Below, in pieces: positions 44,056 through 53,426 of a DNA stretch of 64,000 bases. Below the pieces are notes generated by a model. It ran no database searches, had not been told where the DNA came from, and saw nothing but the letters and a program-made list of their open reading frames with translations. The stretch is from contig NZ_QFFJ01000002.1 in the NCBI RefSeq assembly GCF_003308995.1, forward strand, positions 3,898,706 through 3,962,705, written 5' to 3'. This stretch comes from Chitinophaga flava. GTDB lineage: Bacteria; Bacteroidota; Bacteroidia; Chitinophagales; Chitinophagaceae. Positions within the stretch are counted from its first letter, which is position 1; each line of letters starts with the position of its first letter. Made by a program: the position numbers and the translations under genes.

Positions 44056-45279
44056 ATGAATATGAAACTACTACTAACCATCACTCTTATCTGTTCATCT
44101 GGTTATTTGTTTGCCCAGCCATCTCCGCTATCGGCTCCTGCCAATGATACCAGTACTAGTCGTGTGAAAGATGAATCATCTTTTTTAATAAAAAGGAAAC
44201 CGGATATACTGGAAAATATCCACATGAATTTCCTGCTGCGAAGCTCACTGGAAATCCCGGATGGAGGAAGACAATCGTCTATCCGCCTGAATGAAGCCCG
44301 GTTTGAAGTATTAGGCACCATTGTGCCGGACCTTGACTTCAGAGTCCGGTACCACCTTAACAGCTCGCAGATGCCCAAAGATCTGGACAATGCCCCGGGA
44401 TCACTGGATTATGCCGCCGTAAATTACAGGTTCGGGAGGAAGAAAAAATGGTCTGTAAACGTCGGAAAACAAGCTGCGTTTGTGGGAAGCTGGGAGTTTG
44501 AAAATGATCCCACTTACGAGTATCAATACTCTGAGTTTGTCAACTTCCAGACCAATTTATTCATGATGGCCATACGCTTTGGATACCAGGTGAACCAAAA
44601 TCATAGCTTCTTCCTCCAGCTACACAATACAGACAACTCATCCTTCAACACCACACAAGCCAATGCAGGATACCCCGCTGATGGCCTGAAGGGCGCCAAA
44701 AACCCGATGGGTGTCTACGCCACCTGGCAGGGCAAAATGTTCAATCAAAAATTCCTTACTTTCTGGAGTTATGATATTTCACAATATGCGTCGGGTAAAA
44801 CCAATCACTCTGTGGCATTGGGTAATAAAGTCATACTGAACAAATTCCAAGCTTATCTCGACCTGCAGTGGGCTGCACTGGCAGTAGATTACATAAATCT
44901 TGCTACTCCATCGATCAATAAGTACCAGCAAATGGTCAATCCTGCTTTTACCCCGGTGTTTGCAAGGGATATCCATTATAAAGGCGCCGTGTTAAGAATG
45001 GACTATGAATTTATTCCAGGATGGTTCATTACTGCCAAGGGGATTTTAGAATCAGACAGTCAGACAAAGAATAACAGTACTATCGGAAAAAATTTCCGGG
45101 AAAACATTGGCATCGTTGCAGGCCTGGAATACCAGCCTATCCCCAGCCAGCATATGAAGTTGTTCGGGTATTACTATTACAACCAGGTAAAATTCAGGCA
45201 TGTGGTAGCCGATGCGAATGACAACCAGCATTTAAACCTGTTTGCCGTTGGAGTGCTGTATTCTGTCAATGCATTTTAG
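44056..45279 (+). CDS. OprP/OprO-like porin, outer membrane
   Basis: This 407-residue protein has a signal peptide (KLLLTITLICSSGYLFAQ) and a beta-barrel of the phosphate-selective porin family. It shows RLNEARFEVLGTIVPDLDFRVRYHLNSS, then YAAVNYRFGRKKKWSVNVGKQAAFVGSWEFEND, and a C-terminal strand ending FAVGVLYSVNAF, which terminates in the Phe typical of outer-membrane barrels. Phosphate specificity is not established for Bacteroidota members. It appears monocistronic and convergent with the epimerase gene. Confidence 0.87.
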   Translation: MNMKLLLTITLICSSGYLFAQPSPLSAPANDTSTSRVKDESSFLIKRKPDILENIHMNFLLRSSLEIPDGGRQSSIRLNEARFEVLGTIVPDLDFRVRYHLNSSQMPKDLDNAPGSLDYAAVNYRFGRKKKWSVNVGKQAAFVGSWEFENDPTYEYQYSEFVNFQTNLFMMAIRFGYQVNQNHSFFLQLHNTDNSSFNTTQANAGYPADGLKGAKNPMGVYATWQGKMFNQKFLTFWSYDISQYASGKTNHSVALGNKVILNKFQAYLDLQWAALAVDYINLATPSINKYQQMVNPAFTPVFARDIHYKGAVLRMDYEFIPGWFITAKGILESDSQTKNNSTIGKNFRENIGIVAGLEYQPIPSQHMKLFGYYYYNQVKFRHVVADANDNQHLNLFAVGVLYSVNAF

Positions 45280-45296
45280 GTTGACCCCTTTTTTAT

Positions 45297-46280
45297 TTAG
45301 CTAACCGGATAAGGGCCTTCTTCAAACACCCGGTCGTGGTAGCCTTTTAAACCAACCTGCTGAGCCAGCGGACTGCGAAAATCCATTCCGCTTTTCAACA
45401 ACATCAGGATATGGCCAAAATCATAGACCGGTTTCCAACCCAGCTCCATACGGGCTTTGGCATTGTCATATACCCGCTCAATAGAAGGCTGCATCTTCCA
45501 GTTTAAACGTGTATACAACTGCTGATAATCCGGGAAATATTTCTGTACTACAGCCGGTGCATCTATCTGCAATGCATGTGCATCTTCCGGAGAGAAAGGT
45601 GTGGTAGCACTAATTACATACTTTGCAAAACCTCTCTCCTCCGCTCTTTCCGCTGCGGCCAGATGCGCGCTTACCACATCTTCAATATCTATTCTCCTGA
45701 AAAGATATTCATTGACTTTGAGATTGGCATCTTCATAGAGCTCTCTCTTCGATTTACTATCATCAGCTTCCGGAAAAAAACGGGATGTGCGTAACACCAT
45801 ACAGGGCAGTTTATTTTTTTTGTAAAAGAGCCTGCACAGGTCTTCCGCAGCTATTTTGGTGATACCGTAGATATTTTTGGGAACAGGCATCACTTCCGGT
45901 GTGATCCAGATAGCAGGTTGGTCCTGTGGTGGCACCAGTATCTCACCAAAAACACTCGTTGTGCTGGTAAACACAAAACGCTTTACACCTGCTGCAACAG
46001 AGGCCTGTAGCAAATTCAACGTACCGGAAACATTGGCATCAATAAACTGCTGAATGGAATGTGTTTCTACATGAGGTTTGTGCAATGTTGCTGCGTGAAA
46101 AACAGTCTCCACGTCCTTCATACACCGCTGTACAAACCCGGGTTCGGTCAAACATCCAACATCAGTCGTAAACGGACCAGCTATCCTGTCTATTCCCCTC
46201 ACATTATAATGCATTGCTGTCAAGCTGCGTACCAGGGCCTCACCCAGATGCCCTGAACTGCCGGTAACTAAAATTCGCAT
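45297..46280 (-). CDS. NAD-dependent epimerase/dehydratase (extended SDR)
   Basis: This 327-residue protein has a Rossmann-fold GSSGHLGEAL motif at the N terminus (TGxxGxxG type) and the catalytic YGITK (YxxxK), with Ser/Thr in FTSTTSVFGE. It resembles UDP-sugar epimerases and related dehydratases; substrate is unknown. A perfect -7 box (TACCTTTG, 46305-46312) lies 24 bp upstream of the start. It is divergent from an AraC-type regulator gene, which makes regulation by that protein plausible. Confidence 0.9.
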   Translation of the reverse strand: MRILVTGSSGHLGEALVRSLTAMHYNVRGIDRIAGPFTTDVGCLTEPGFVQRCMKDVETVFHAATLHKPHVETHSIQQFIDANVSGTLNLLQASVAAGVKRFVFTSTTSVFGEILVPPQDQPAIWITPEVMPVPKNIYGITKIAAEDLCRLFYKKNKLPCMVLRTSRFFPEADDSKSKRELYEDANLKVNEYLFRRIDIEDVVSAHLAAAERAEERGFAKYVISATTPFSPEDAHALQIDAPAVVQKYFPDYQQLYTRLNWKMQPSIERVYDNAKARMELGWKPVYDFGHILMLLKSGMDFRSPLAQQVGLKGYHDRVFEEGPYPVS

Positions 46281-46370
46281 ATTCTATCATTCATTGTGAT
46301 GACACAAAGGTAGACATCTCCTATTGTAACGAATAGTGATTTGAGGCACAAAAATGGTGATCTTTGAAGT

Positions 46371-47327
46371 ATGCCATACACTATCAGCGGAGACGCGTAT
46401 AAAGAAATTGCAGCCAGGAGGTTTTCAGCCGGCCGTTCATTTGGCCGCTTCGAAAACGGTGCCTTTGACATTCCGTTTGTCCGGCACCAGGTACAGCATC
46501 AGTTTAACCAGGACTTTGATATCATACAGTTCAGGGCGGATTTTCTCCGGGACATCACCGTACATCATGTACAGGATGTCCCGCATATAAGTCTTCACTT
46601 CCAGCTGAAAGGCAGCTCCTGCGCAGATTTCCAGGGATTATCCGGGAGCCAGCCACTCACAGCCGGACAGTATAATCTGTATGGTTCCACAGACTTTCAT
46701 TCCAATCTGCATTTCAAAGCTCAACAGGATTTTGAATACCTGGCCATTACTTTCCGCTCCTCCTTTCTTCAGGCCATACTGGAGGAACTTCAGCATCCGC
46801 CCAGGGATATTGCAGCACATCTGACAAGCGGAGCTACATTTACGGTATCTGAAAAAGCATTACCGCTGACTCCGGAAATCCAGCAGGCACTGCGTTCGCT
46901 GTTACATAGTCCGATGGCCGACAACCTGCTGCCTGCCTATCGGCGCAACAAAGTAGCTGAAATCATACTGCTGACCTTTGCATCCCTTGATACAAACCGA
47001 TCGGTCAAAATGGCCTACCAGCAAGAGATGAAAGCGGTATATCATTTCATTCTGGAGCATTTTATGGATATCCAAAGTCTGGCCGATGTAGCCCGTCATT
47101 CCACCCTGACTGAACATCAGATCAAACAGCAACTTCGGTTGCAATATGGCACCAGTCTGTATGAGCTGATACAGGAACGGAAGATGAGCCATGCCCTGCA
47201 CCTCCTACAGGAAACAGATATGCATGTAAACGAGATAGCATGGCTAATGGGATATGCCAACGCCAGCAATTTTATTCATGCTTTCAAACGACAGTACCAG
47301 CAAACACCCGGACAGATAAAGCGGTAA
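46371..47327 (+). CDS. AraC family transcriptional regulator
   Basis: This 318-residue regulator has an N-terminal sensing domain of about 200 residues and a C-terminal double helix-turn-helix (MDIQSLADVARHSTLTEHQIKQQLRLQYGTSLYELIQERKMSHALHLLQ, then VNEIAWLMGYANASNFIHAFKRQYQQTPGQIKR). The second HTH and PGQ tail are canonical. The N-terminal domain is not typical of sugar-binding AraC and resembles the ferri-siderophore or stress type only loosely. It is divergent from the epimerase gene by about 90 bp and its stop directly abuts the stop of the GH2 gene. Confidence 0.92.
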   Translation: MPYTISGDAYKEIAARRFSAGRSFGRFENGAFDIPFVRHQVQHQFNQDFDIIQFRADFLRDITVHHVQDVPHISLHFQLKGSSCADFQGLSGSQPLTAGQYNLYGSTDFHSNLHFKAQQDFEYLAITFRSSFLQAILEELQHPPRDIAAHLTSGATFTVSEKALPLTPEIQQALRSLLHSPMADNLLPAYRRNKVAEIILLTFASLDTNRSVKMAYQQEMKAVYHFILEHFMDIQSLADVARHSTLTEHQIKQQLRLQYGTSLYELIQERKMSHALHLLQETDMHVNEIAWLMGYANASNFIHAFKRQYQQTPGQIKR

Positions 47328-49859
47328 TTATTTTATGTTGATAATAGTTTCTGCTTTTTTTAACCCTGTATCCGTTTGTGCCAGCACTTTAATTTTACCG
47401 CCTGCACCTTTTTTAGCTTTTATAATAACCTGGGCCATTCCGTTGTAGGCAGGGCGAACCAGGCTACTGAATGATATAAGACAAGTAGCATCCCCATTGT
47501 CTGTTGCCACAATTTCACCAGGTCCTTCTATCGAAAAATTCAGATTATCTGATGCATCAGGTACCATCCTATTGTTTTCATCACAAACAAGTAATTTGAT
47601 ATAACACAGATCCACTCCATCGGCTTTTACCGTATTGGTTTCAGGCAACAGCAACAGTTTTTGCCTGGGGCCAACTGTACGCATGGTGTCCGTAGCCCAC
47701 ACTTTCCCGTTTTTATAGGCTACCACCCTTAATTCACCTGGTTGATAGACAACACTATCCCAAACCAGCCGGAAATCTTCACCGGGTCGCTTATACTTCT
47801 TTCCTTTACTTTCCCCGTTCAGAAAAAGTTCTGCCATATCACCAGAGGTATAAACATGCACAGGTGTGATACTATCCTTTCTTCCAGGCCATGTCCAGTG
47901 AGGCATGATGTGTGCCATCGGGTAATCCGGCCTCCAGTGCGCCTGATAGCTATAAAATCTGTCTTTAGGGAAGCCACATAAATCAACAATTCCAAAATAG
48001 CTGCTCCTGGAAGGAGGATTCTTTTTTCTGATTTCCTCCAATGCTTTTTCCAGTTCCTTTCGTTTGGTGGAGTCAGTACGGAAATTCAACAAATTGGTTT
48101 CATCAGAATTGAAAGGCGTTGGTTCTCCCAGGTAATCAAACCCCGTCCAAACGAATTCGCCCAATAAATGCGGGTATCTGGCATTTATCCTGAACTGCTC
48201 ATCCGGAGAGCATCCCCAACCCGGCCAGGCAACGTCATAAGAGGTGACCTGATAGTTTTCATAGTTGGTCCCAAAAAAATACGTTCCTCTGGAGCTTACA
48301 CATGATGATGTTTCACTTCCCATCGTTGGTTTATTCTTAAAGCGCTCATCATTATCCCACTGTGGCTGTTTTGAAAAGAAATAATTGACACCCATTAAAT
48401 CCAGGCAGGCAGCAGCTCCGCTGGCTCTTCCGCCATCCGGGTCATTATATGCATTTGAAACCGGGCGTGTGGGATCTTCTCTATGTACGATATCCGTAAG
48501 CTCCCGGGTAATCGCCACATCCTGCTGGTCCATCACTTCATTTCCTATAGACCATATTATCACAGCAGGATGGTTTCTATCTCTGTGTACCATCGCTACC
48601 AGGTCTTTTTCATGCCATTCAGGAAAGAGTTTGTTGTAATCGTTTTTACGTTTGCCTCTCTTCCAGGCGTCAAATGATTCATCCCATACCAAAAGGCCCA
48701 TCTGATCAGCAAGTTCGAGCAATTCCGGCGCAGGAGGGTTATGCGAAGTACGGATAGCATTACAACCCATGTTTTTCATAATGGTAAGCTGACGTCGCAG
48801 CGCAGCAGTATTAATAGCTGCACCCAATGAACCCAGATCATGATGCAGACATACACCCTTGATCTCAGTTCTTTTACCATTCAGTAAAAATCCTTTCCCA
48901 TGTGTAAATTCCAGCTTTCGAATACCAAAAACTGTATTATAAATATCCGGTTTCATACCCGGTGTATTTACAGTAGTTCTGGCAATATATACAGCCGGAG
49001 TTTCTAATGTCCATAACCTGGGAGCAGACAGTGTCAGGTGCGCAGAAAGCTCCCTGGTACTATCAGGAGAGATTTGCACAGACTGAGGTTTAAAATAAGC
49101 GACCTTTCTGCCCATATTTTTTCCATCCGGAGACTCAAACAATTCTGTCGTTACCTGGCTGGTCATGTGTTTCCTGCCCTGGTTTTGTATATTTACTTTT
49201 AAACAAACATCAGCCTGTCTTTCAGAAATATTATCCGTAGTGATATAGGTACCCCAATGAGCAGTATGAACGGGTTGCGTTTTTACCAACCAGACATGCC
49301 GGTATAATCCTGCACCAGGATACCACCTGGAATCCCAGGATTCTGTGTCCAGTCTTACAGCCACCGTGTTATCCTTTCCGAAATTAAGAAATGGGGTGAT
49401 GTCCATTCTGAAAGAGCTGTAACCATAGGGCCAGGTCCCTACATACTTACCGTTGACCCATATTTTGGCGTAGGCCATTGCACCATCAAAATCAAGAAAA
49501 ATTCTTCTGCCTGCATCTTTGGTATCTACTACAAATTTCTTGCGGTACCATCCGATTCCTTTCCAGGGCAGCTTTCCTGTATTTCCGGAAAGTTCTATTC
49601 TAAAAGGGCCTGCAATTGCCCAGTCATGTGGCAGATCCAATTGTGTCCATTGATGATCATCAAGACCGGACTGTTCAAGTCCGGCAGGTTCGGGCATTTG
49701 AGAGCCATCTGCCTGTAATCCAAACCGACGGAATCTCCATTCACTGTCAAATGACTGTACATCAGCATTTCCTTCTCTATGCATCTGAGACTGTGAAAAC
49801 ACATCACCTGAGGGCATCCATGTCAATAGTAGTACTAGCAGCGCGGTAATCCTGTTCAT
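47328..49859 (-). CDS. Exported glycoside hydrolase family 2 enzyme (beta-galactosidase-like)
   Basis: This 843-residue enzyme has a signal peptide (LLVLLLTWMPSGDVFSQ), an N-terminal sugar-binding jelly roll (DWAIAGPF, GIGWYRKKFVV), an Ig-like domain and a TIM barrel. The acid-base Glu is in WSIGNEVMDQ and the nucleophile Glu is in PTMGSETSS. GEFVWTGFDYLGEPTP follows, and a C-terminal Ig/big-like region ends the protein. Specificity (galactoside, glucuronide or other) is not readable. It is the second gene of a GH2 pair, 24 bp after its partner, and probably acts in the periplasm on plant or host glycans. Confidence 0.92.
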   Translation of the reverse strand: MNRITALLVLLLTWMPSGDVFSQSQMHREGNADVQSFDSEWRFRRFGLQADGSQMPEPAGLEQSGLDDHQWTQLDLPHDWAIAGPFRIELSGNTGKLPWKGIGWYRKKFVVDTKDAGRRIFLDFDGAMAYAKIWVNGKYVGTWPYGYSSFRMDITPFLNFGKDNTVAVRLDTESWDSRWYPGAGLYRHVWLVKTQPVHTAHWGTYITTDNISERQADVCLKVNIQNQGRKHMTSQVTTELFESPDGKNMGRKVAYFKPQSVQISPDSTRELSAHLTLSAPRLWTLETPAVYIARTTVNTPGMKPDIYNTVFGIRKLEFTHGKGFLLNGKRTEIKGVCLHHDLGSLGAAINTAALRRQLTIMKNMGCNAIRTSHNPPAPELLELADQMGLLVWDESFDAWKRGKRKNDYNKLFPEWHEKDLVAMVHRDRNHPAVIIWSIGNEVMDQQDVAITRELTDIVHREDPTRPVSNAYNDPDGGRASGAAACLDLMGVNYFFSKQPQWDNDERFKNKPTMGSETSSCVSSRGTYFFGTNYENYQVTSYDVAWPGWGCSPDEQFRINARYPHLLGEFVWTGFDYLGEPTPFNSDETNLLNFRTDSTKRKELEKALEEIRKKNPPSRSSYFGIVDLCGFPKDRFYSYQAHWRPDYPMAHIMPHWTWPGRKDSITPVHVYTSGDMAELFLNGESKGKKYKRPGEDFRLVWDSVVYQPGELRVVAYKNGKVWATDTMRTVGPRQKLLLLPETNTVKADGVDLCYIKLLVCDENNRMVPDASDNLNFSIEGPGEIVATDNGDATCLISFSSLVRPAYNGMAQVIIKAKKGAGGKIKVLAQTDTGLKKAETIINIK

Positions 49860-49883
49860 TTCAAATTTTGCTTCTTATGATGA

Positions 49884-52376
49884 TTATTTAACGGTCATTC
49901 TGATTTCTGCTACCGGCAGGTTTGCTGCAGTAGCCTCTAGTGTGACAATACTTTTTTTTGAACCGGACCGTATCAGGAAAGTGGCGATACCAGCTTCAGC
50001 ATTCACAGTGGCCGGACTTACCAGTTCTGCATCACCTTTAACCGTCATTGTTACAGACATATCTGAAGTGATGGCGAGGTTATGCGCGTCATCCGTCAGT
50101 TTTGCATAAACAAAAACCACATCCCCATTCACATGAAACGGCATCCCCATAACAGCGGGTTCCAAAGCGAGTCTGCTGACTGGTCCCGGAGTAGTAATGC
50201 TGTAGACTGCCACTTCTTTACCCTTCCTAAAACCTATTGCTTTCAGTGTTCCCGGCGCAAAATGAATATTCGTAAATGTAAAAGGCGGATGATCCAGATG
50301 GTTGGCATTACCTCCATTAAAATTATGCAGGTCTTTGCCATAAGGTGTTTCTTCTCCCTTATCCGGAGTATTTGTGGCCAGTGCTTTATCATTCAGCAAT
50401 AATCTGACTGAATCACAGTTACTATAGACGATCACTTTTTCAGCATCAACCGGCTGGTTCCAATAGCTGGCAATATACACAAGCGGCCCACTGGAAAACG
50501 GCATTGCAGGGTTATAGGTAGCTGGCTGCTGGCTTTTAAAAAAGTAATAACTGAACTTCGGTATCCTGAAAATATCCGCCATACCCCATCCTTCAATACC
50601 TACTGTACAACCAGCCAGACCATCAAAGAAAGCCCATGTCAGATCACCTAACGCCCTGGGATAAATTTTCCTGTTCTTATTATGTTCCCATTGAAGATTC
50701 CAGGCCTGTTGCAACAAATTCTTCTCTCCTGCCGTACGCAACTGTCGGGAAGTACTGTTTCCGCCACCAAATTCATAATCTCCGTATTCCCTTATCAGGA
50801 AAGCATTTTCAGGGTATGTTGTATTATCACGTTTACCCGGATCACCATTCCAGTCATCATAAGGTACATCCCAACAAGCTTTGGTATAGTAAGAATCTCC
50901 GCTTGTAAAAAAACTCTTCCGGCCTTTCCATTCTTCCCGGGCCACCTCTGCCTGCCTGCATCTGAAGGCAGAATCAGGATAGGTTTCGTTAAGGCTAACC
51001 TCCCAGAGCAATATGCAGGGATGATTCCTGTCTCTGCGGACCATCTGCCGGATATCTCTCATTACGTTTTCTCCGAAAGCCGGATTACGGTTAAAATACT
51101 GCCATCCGGGAATGGGGTTCAGTACCAGCAGCCCCAGTTCATCAGCTGCATCCAGAAAAGAAGGATCAGAAGGATAATGCCCGGCTCTTATCGTATTCAT
51201 ACCGGCAGATTTTATCATCCATACATCACGATAGGAAGCTTCATCAGACAAAGCGTTTCCGATGTAGGGATAGTTCTGATGCCGGTTGGTACCTGTTAAC
51301 CGGTAAGGGGCTCCGTTGATCAGCAATCCTTTCTCCTTTGTTATTTCGAAAGAGCGGATACCGATGCGCGTTTTATGTTTGTCTACCGGAACATTTGCTG
51401 CATATACAGTGGTGAGAAGCGTATAAAGATAAGGATGGTCGGGATGCCACAGATGAGGTGCCCGGACCGTCATTACCTGGTTAAGTACTTTGCTCTTTCC
51501 CCGTTCAGCTATCACTTTACCACTTGTTACAGTTGCAACCACATGGCCCTGGACATCGATAATTTCCTGCCTGATGCTGACAGGGGTATTTTGGTTAGAT
51601 GAGTTAATCACATCTGTTTGTACTTCAATTACAGCCCGCTCCTTGCTGACCTGCGGATAGGATACGAATATTCCGCCGCCAGCAGGTTTATCAGCTGTAA
51701 TGGCATTCGTTATATGAACAGGCTGTTTTATGTGCAACCATACATCCCTGTAGATGCCCGAATAATAAACGAAATCAAGTTTTCCGACAGGCTTTCCGGG
51801 AGGAACCACAGGGTTTGCCTTGTTATTTACACATAATACGATTTCATTTTTTTTGCCGTAAAGCGCTTTATCAGAAAGATCAATAATAAACGGTAAATAG
51901 CCTCCCTGATAACGTCCGATATACTTTCCGTTAAGCCATACATCGCTCACCTGCATGGCGCCTTCAAATTCGAGAGAGATGTTTTTTCCCTTTAGTGAAT
52001 CCGCCAGCACAAACTCTTTCCGGTAGTAGGCAAGCCCCTCGCGAGGCTTAACAATCACCAGCGGTTCGGGGAATGCAATATGTGGCAACATAACAGTCTT
52101 CCAACTTGTCTGCTGTACGGGCCGTAGCACTTCTGCCAGCACCGTATCTGCTGCAGACAATACATTGCCCGCTTTATCTTCCTTCTCAATTAAAAACTGG
52201 TCGCTCCAGTTCCCTCCAAGACGCCTGAAGGAGTCAATACCTGCCTTATCGATAAACTCCACTGCCTTGAATTGCCATCCATCATTAAAACGTATTGATT
52301 GTGCCTTCGCCGGAACTGAAAATATTCCGGTAACAACCATCACCAGCAACCATCTTATGTCCTTTCCTGTAATCAT
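49884..52376 (-). CDS. Exported glycoside hydrolase family 2 enzyme
   Basis: This 830-residue protein has a signal peptide ending PAKAQS, a sugar-binding N-terminal domain (GLAYYRKEFVLAD, GAMQVSDVWLNGKYIGRYQGGYLPF), an Ig-like domain and a GH2 barrel. The acid-base Glu is in LLWEVSLNETYPD and the nucleophile Glu in FLIREYGDYEFGGG. The WAFFDGLAG segment parallels the WTGFDYLGE of the partner. It shares domain order with the downstream GH2 protein, but sequence divergence is high and substrates may differ. It is the first cistron of the pair; no SusCD genes or sensor are adjacent. Confidence 0.9.
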   Translation of the reverse strand: MITGKDIRWLLVMVVTGIFSVPAKAQSIRFNDGWQFKAVEFIDKAGIDSFRRLGGNWSDQFLIEKEDKAGNVLSAADTVLAEVLRPVQQTSWKTVMLPHIAFPEPLVIVKPREGLAYYRKEFVLADSLKGKNISLEFEGAMQVSDVWLNGKYIGRYQGGYLPFIIDLSDKALYGKKNEIVLCVNNKANPVVPPGKPVGKLDFVYYSGIYRDVWLHIKQPVHITNAITADKPAGGGIFVSYPQVSKERAVIEVQTDVINSSNQNTPVSIRQEIIDVQGHVVATVTSGKVIAERGKSKVLNQVMTVRAPHLWHPDHPYLYTLLTTVYAANVPVDKHKTRIGIRSFEITKEKGLLINGAPYRLTGTNRHQNYPYIGNALSDEASYRDVWMIKSAGMNTIRAGHYPSDPSFLDAADELGLLVLNPIPGWQYFNRNPAFGENVMRDIRQMVRRDRNHPCILLWEVSLNETYPDSAFRCRQAEVAREEWKGRKSFFTSGDSYYTKACWDVPYDDWNGDPGKRDNTTYPENAFLIREYGDYEFGGGNSTSRQLRTAGEKNLLQQAWNLQWEHNKNRKIYPRALGDLTWAFFDGLAGCTVGIEGWGMADIFRIPKFSYYFFKSQQPATYNPAMPFSSGPLVYIASYWNQPVDAEKVIVYSNCDSVRLLLNDKALATNTPDKGEETPYGKDLHNFNGGNANHLDHPPFTFTNIHFAPGTLKAIGFRKGKEVAVYSITTPGPVSRLALEPAVMGMPFHVNGDVVFVYAKLTDDAHNLAITSDMSVTMTVKGDAELVSPATVNAEAGIATFLIRSGSKKSIVTLEATAANLPVAEIRMTVK

Positions 52377-52683
52377 CTTTTTATGCTTTTACCTGTGAGG
52401 GTTCGTGCGCTATCAAGCGAGCCATCTGCATATGGCAATTCAATACGAATATTTTTTTCCATTGAACACGGTTGATAATTCACCTTTATACCAATTCTGT
52501 AAAACTCAGGAAATACCCGATGATCATAGATATGCTGGTATAAGTCAGGTTTATTTCATGGGGCAAAATACACCAGGGGTACTTTTTAAAGATGCAATTA
52601 TTTATCAATTAATTAGTAAAAATTGATCGTTAACACAATGAAGCCGACAATGATTCTGATAATATGTAAGAGTAGAGTTAACT
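52377..52683. other. Spacer upstream of the GH2 operon
   Basis: About 300 bp without a supportable gene. A plus-strand frame at 52405-52626 is open but reads as noise. The leader of the GH2 operon should lie here; I find no clear TAnnTTTG box on the minus strand within 100 bp of 52376. Confidence 0.4.
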
Positions 52684-52723
52684 AAAAAAAAGAAGCGGGT
52701 TATATCTGAGATATAACCCGCTT
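52684..52723 (-). terminator. Terminator of the third tRNA-Arg
   Basis: A 13-bp stem aagcgggttatat / atataacccgctt (52693-52705, 52711-52723) with loop ctgag is followed on the minus strand by a U-tract. It starts 4 bp after the tRNA. Confidence 0.85.
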
Positions 52724-52726
52724 TTG

Positions 52727-52800
52727 TGACTCCGTCAGGATTCAAACCTGAAACCTTCTGATCCGTAGTCAGATGCTCTATTCAGTTGAGCTACGGAGCC
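52727..52800 (-). tRNA. tRNA-Arg (anticodon ACG), copy 3
   Basis: A 74-nt cloverleaf on the minus strand with acceptor stem GGCTCCG / CGGAGTC, anticodon loop CTACGGA (ACG) and discriminator A. The anticodon and T arms are identical to copies 1 and 2, but the acceptor stem differs and the D loop has CAACTG instead of CAATTG. CCA is not encoded. Confidence 0.96.
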
Positions 52801-52820
52801 GTTTGTTTGTGATTGGATTG

Positions 52821-52851
52821 CAAAGGTAAGCGTTTTTTCGAAACCACCAAA
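52821..52851 (-). promoter_or_regulatory. Promoter of tRNA-Arg copy 3
   Basis: TTTG (52848-52851) and TACCTTTG (52821-52828) on the minus strand are separated by exactly 19 bp. The -7 box ends 20 bp before the tRNA 5' end. Confidence 0.84.
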
Positions 52852-52923
52852 TAATTTATTTATTTTTTCTGCAATTTCCTGGTTTACACTTACTTTTACA
52901 ACGTTGCTTAATGATTATTACAA

Positions 52924-53397
52924 GTGAAAATTCAACTCTGGAGCATAGGAAAAGAACATGATCCCTACATCAGGGAGGGGATGGCAGTATTTCAAAAAAG
53001 GCTGCAACATTACGTGGATTTCGACGTAAAACTGATCCCTACAGTAAAGCAAGCCGCCAGCTTATCAGTAGCAGAACTGAAGAAGCAGGAGGCTAAAATC
53101 ATCCTGGATCTCTTGCAACCTACCGATTACCTGGTAGCGCTGGATGAAAAAGGTAAGATGATGACCACCGTTCAGTTTGCCGACTTTCTGCAACAACGGA
53201 CCAACGCCAGTACCCGACAGCTGATCATCCTCATAGGTGGTGCTTTTGGCATCGATCAGTCTTTACTGGAACGGGCGCAGTTAAAGATGTCCTTGTCTCC
53301 CCTCACCTTCCCGCATCAACTGGTAAGGCTTATTTTCACCGAACAGTTGTACCGGGCCTATACGGTAATAAACCGGGAAAAATATCATCATCAATAG
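52924..53397 (+). CDS. rlmH: 23S rRNA (pseudouridine-1915 N3)-methyltransferase
   Basis: This 157-residue SPOUT methyltransferase modifies helix 69 of 23S rRNA. It has the SAM-binding knot motif ILIGGAFGID (about 102-111), the C-terminal HQLVRLIFTEQLYRAYTVINREKYHH and the N-terminal KIQLWSIGKEHDPYI. The start is a GTG at 52924; the first residues match the family N terminus, and no in-frame ATG is nearby. The gene is followed 29 bp later by a rhomboid protease gene on the same strand. Confidence 0.95.
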   Translation: MKIQLWSIGKEHDPYIREGMAVFQKRLQHYVDFDVKLIPTVKQAASLSVAELKKQEAKIILDLLQPTDYLVALDEKGKMMTTVQFADFLQQRTNASTRQLIILIGGAFGIDQSLLERAQLKMSLSPLTFPHQLVRLIFTEQLYRAYTVINREKYHHQ

Positions 53398-53426
53398 TTA
53401 CATTTATAGTCTAACAACCTGAGCTT

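Noticed and set aside
52405..52626. 73-codon plus-strand frame upstream of the third tRNA
   Set aside because: No domain, no promoter, and it lies in the leader region of the GH2 operon.
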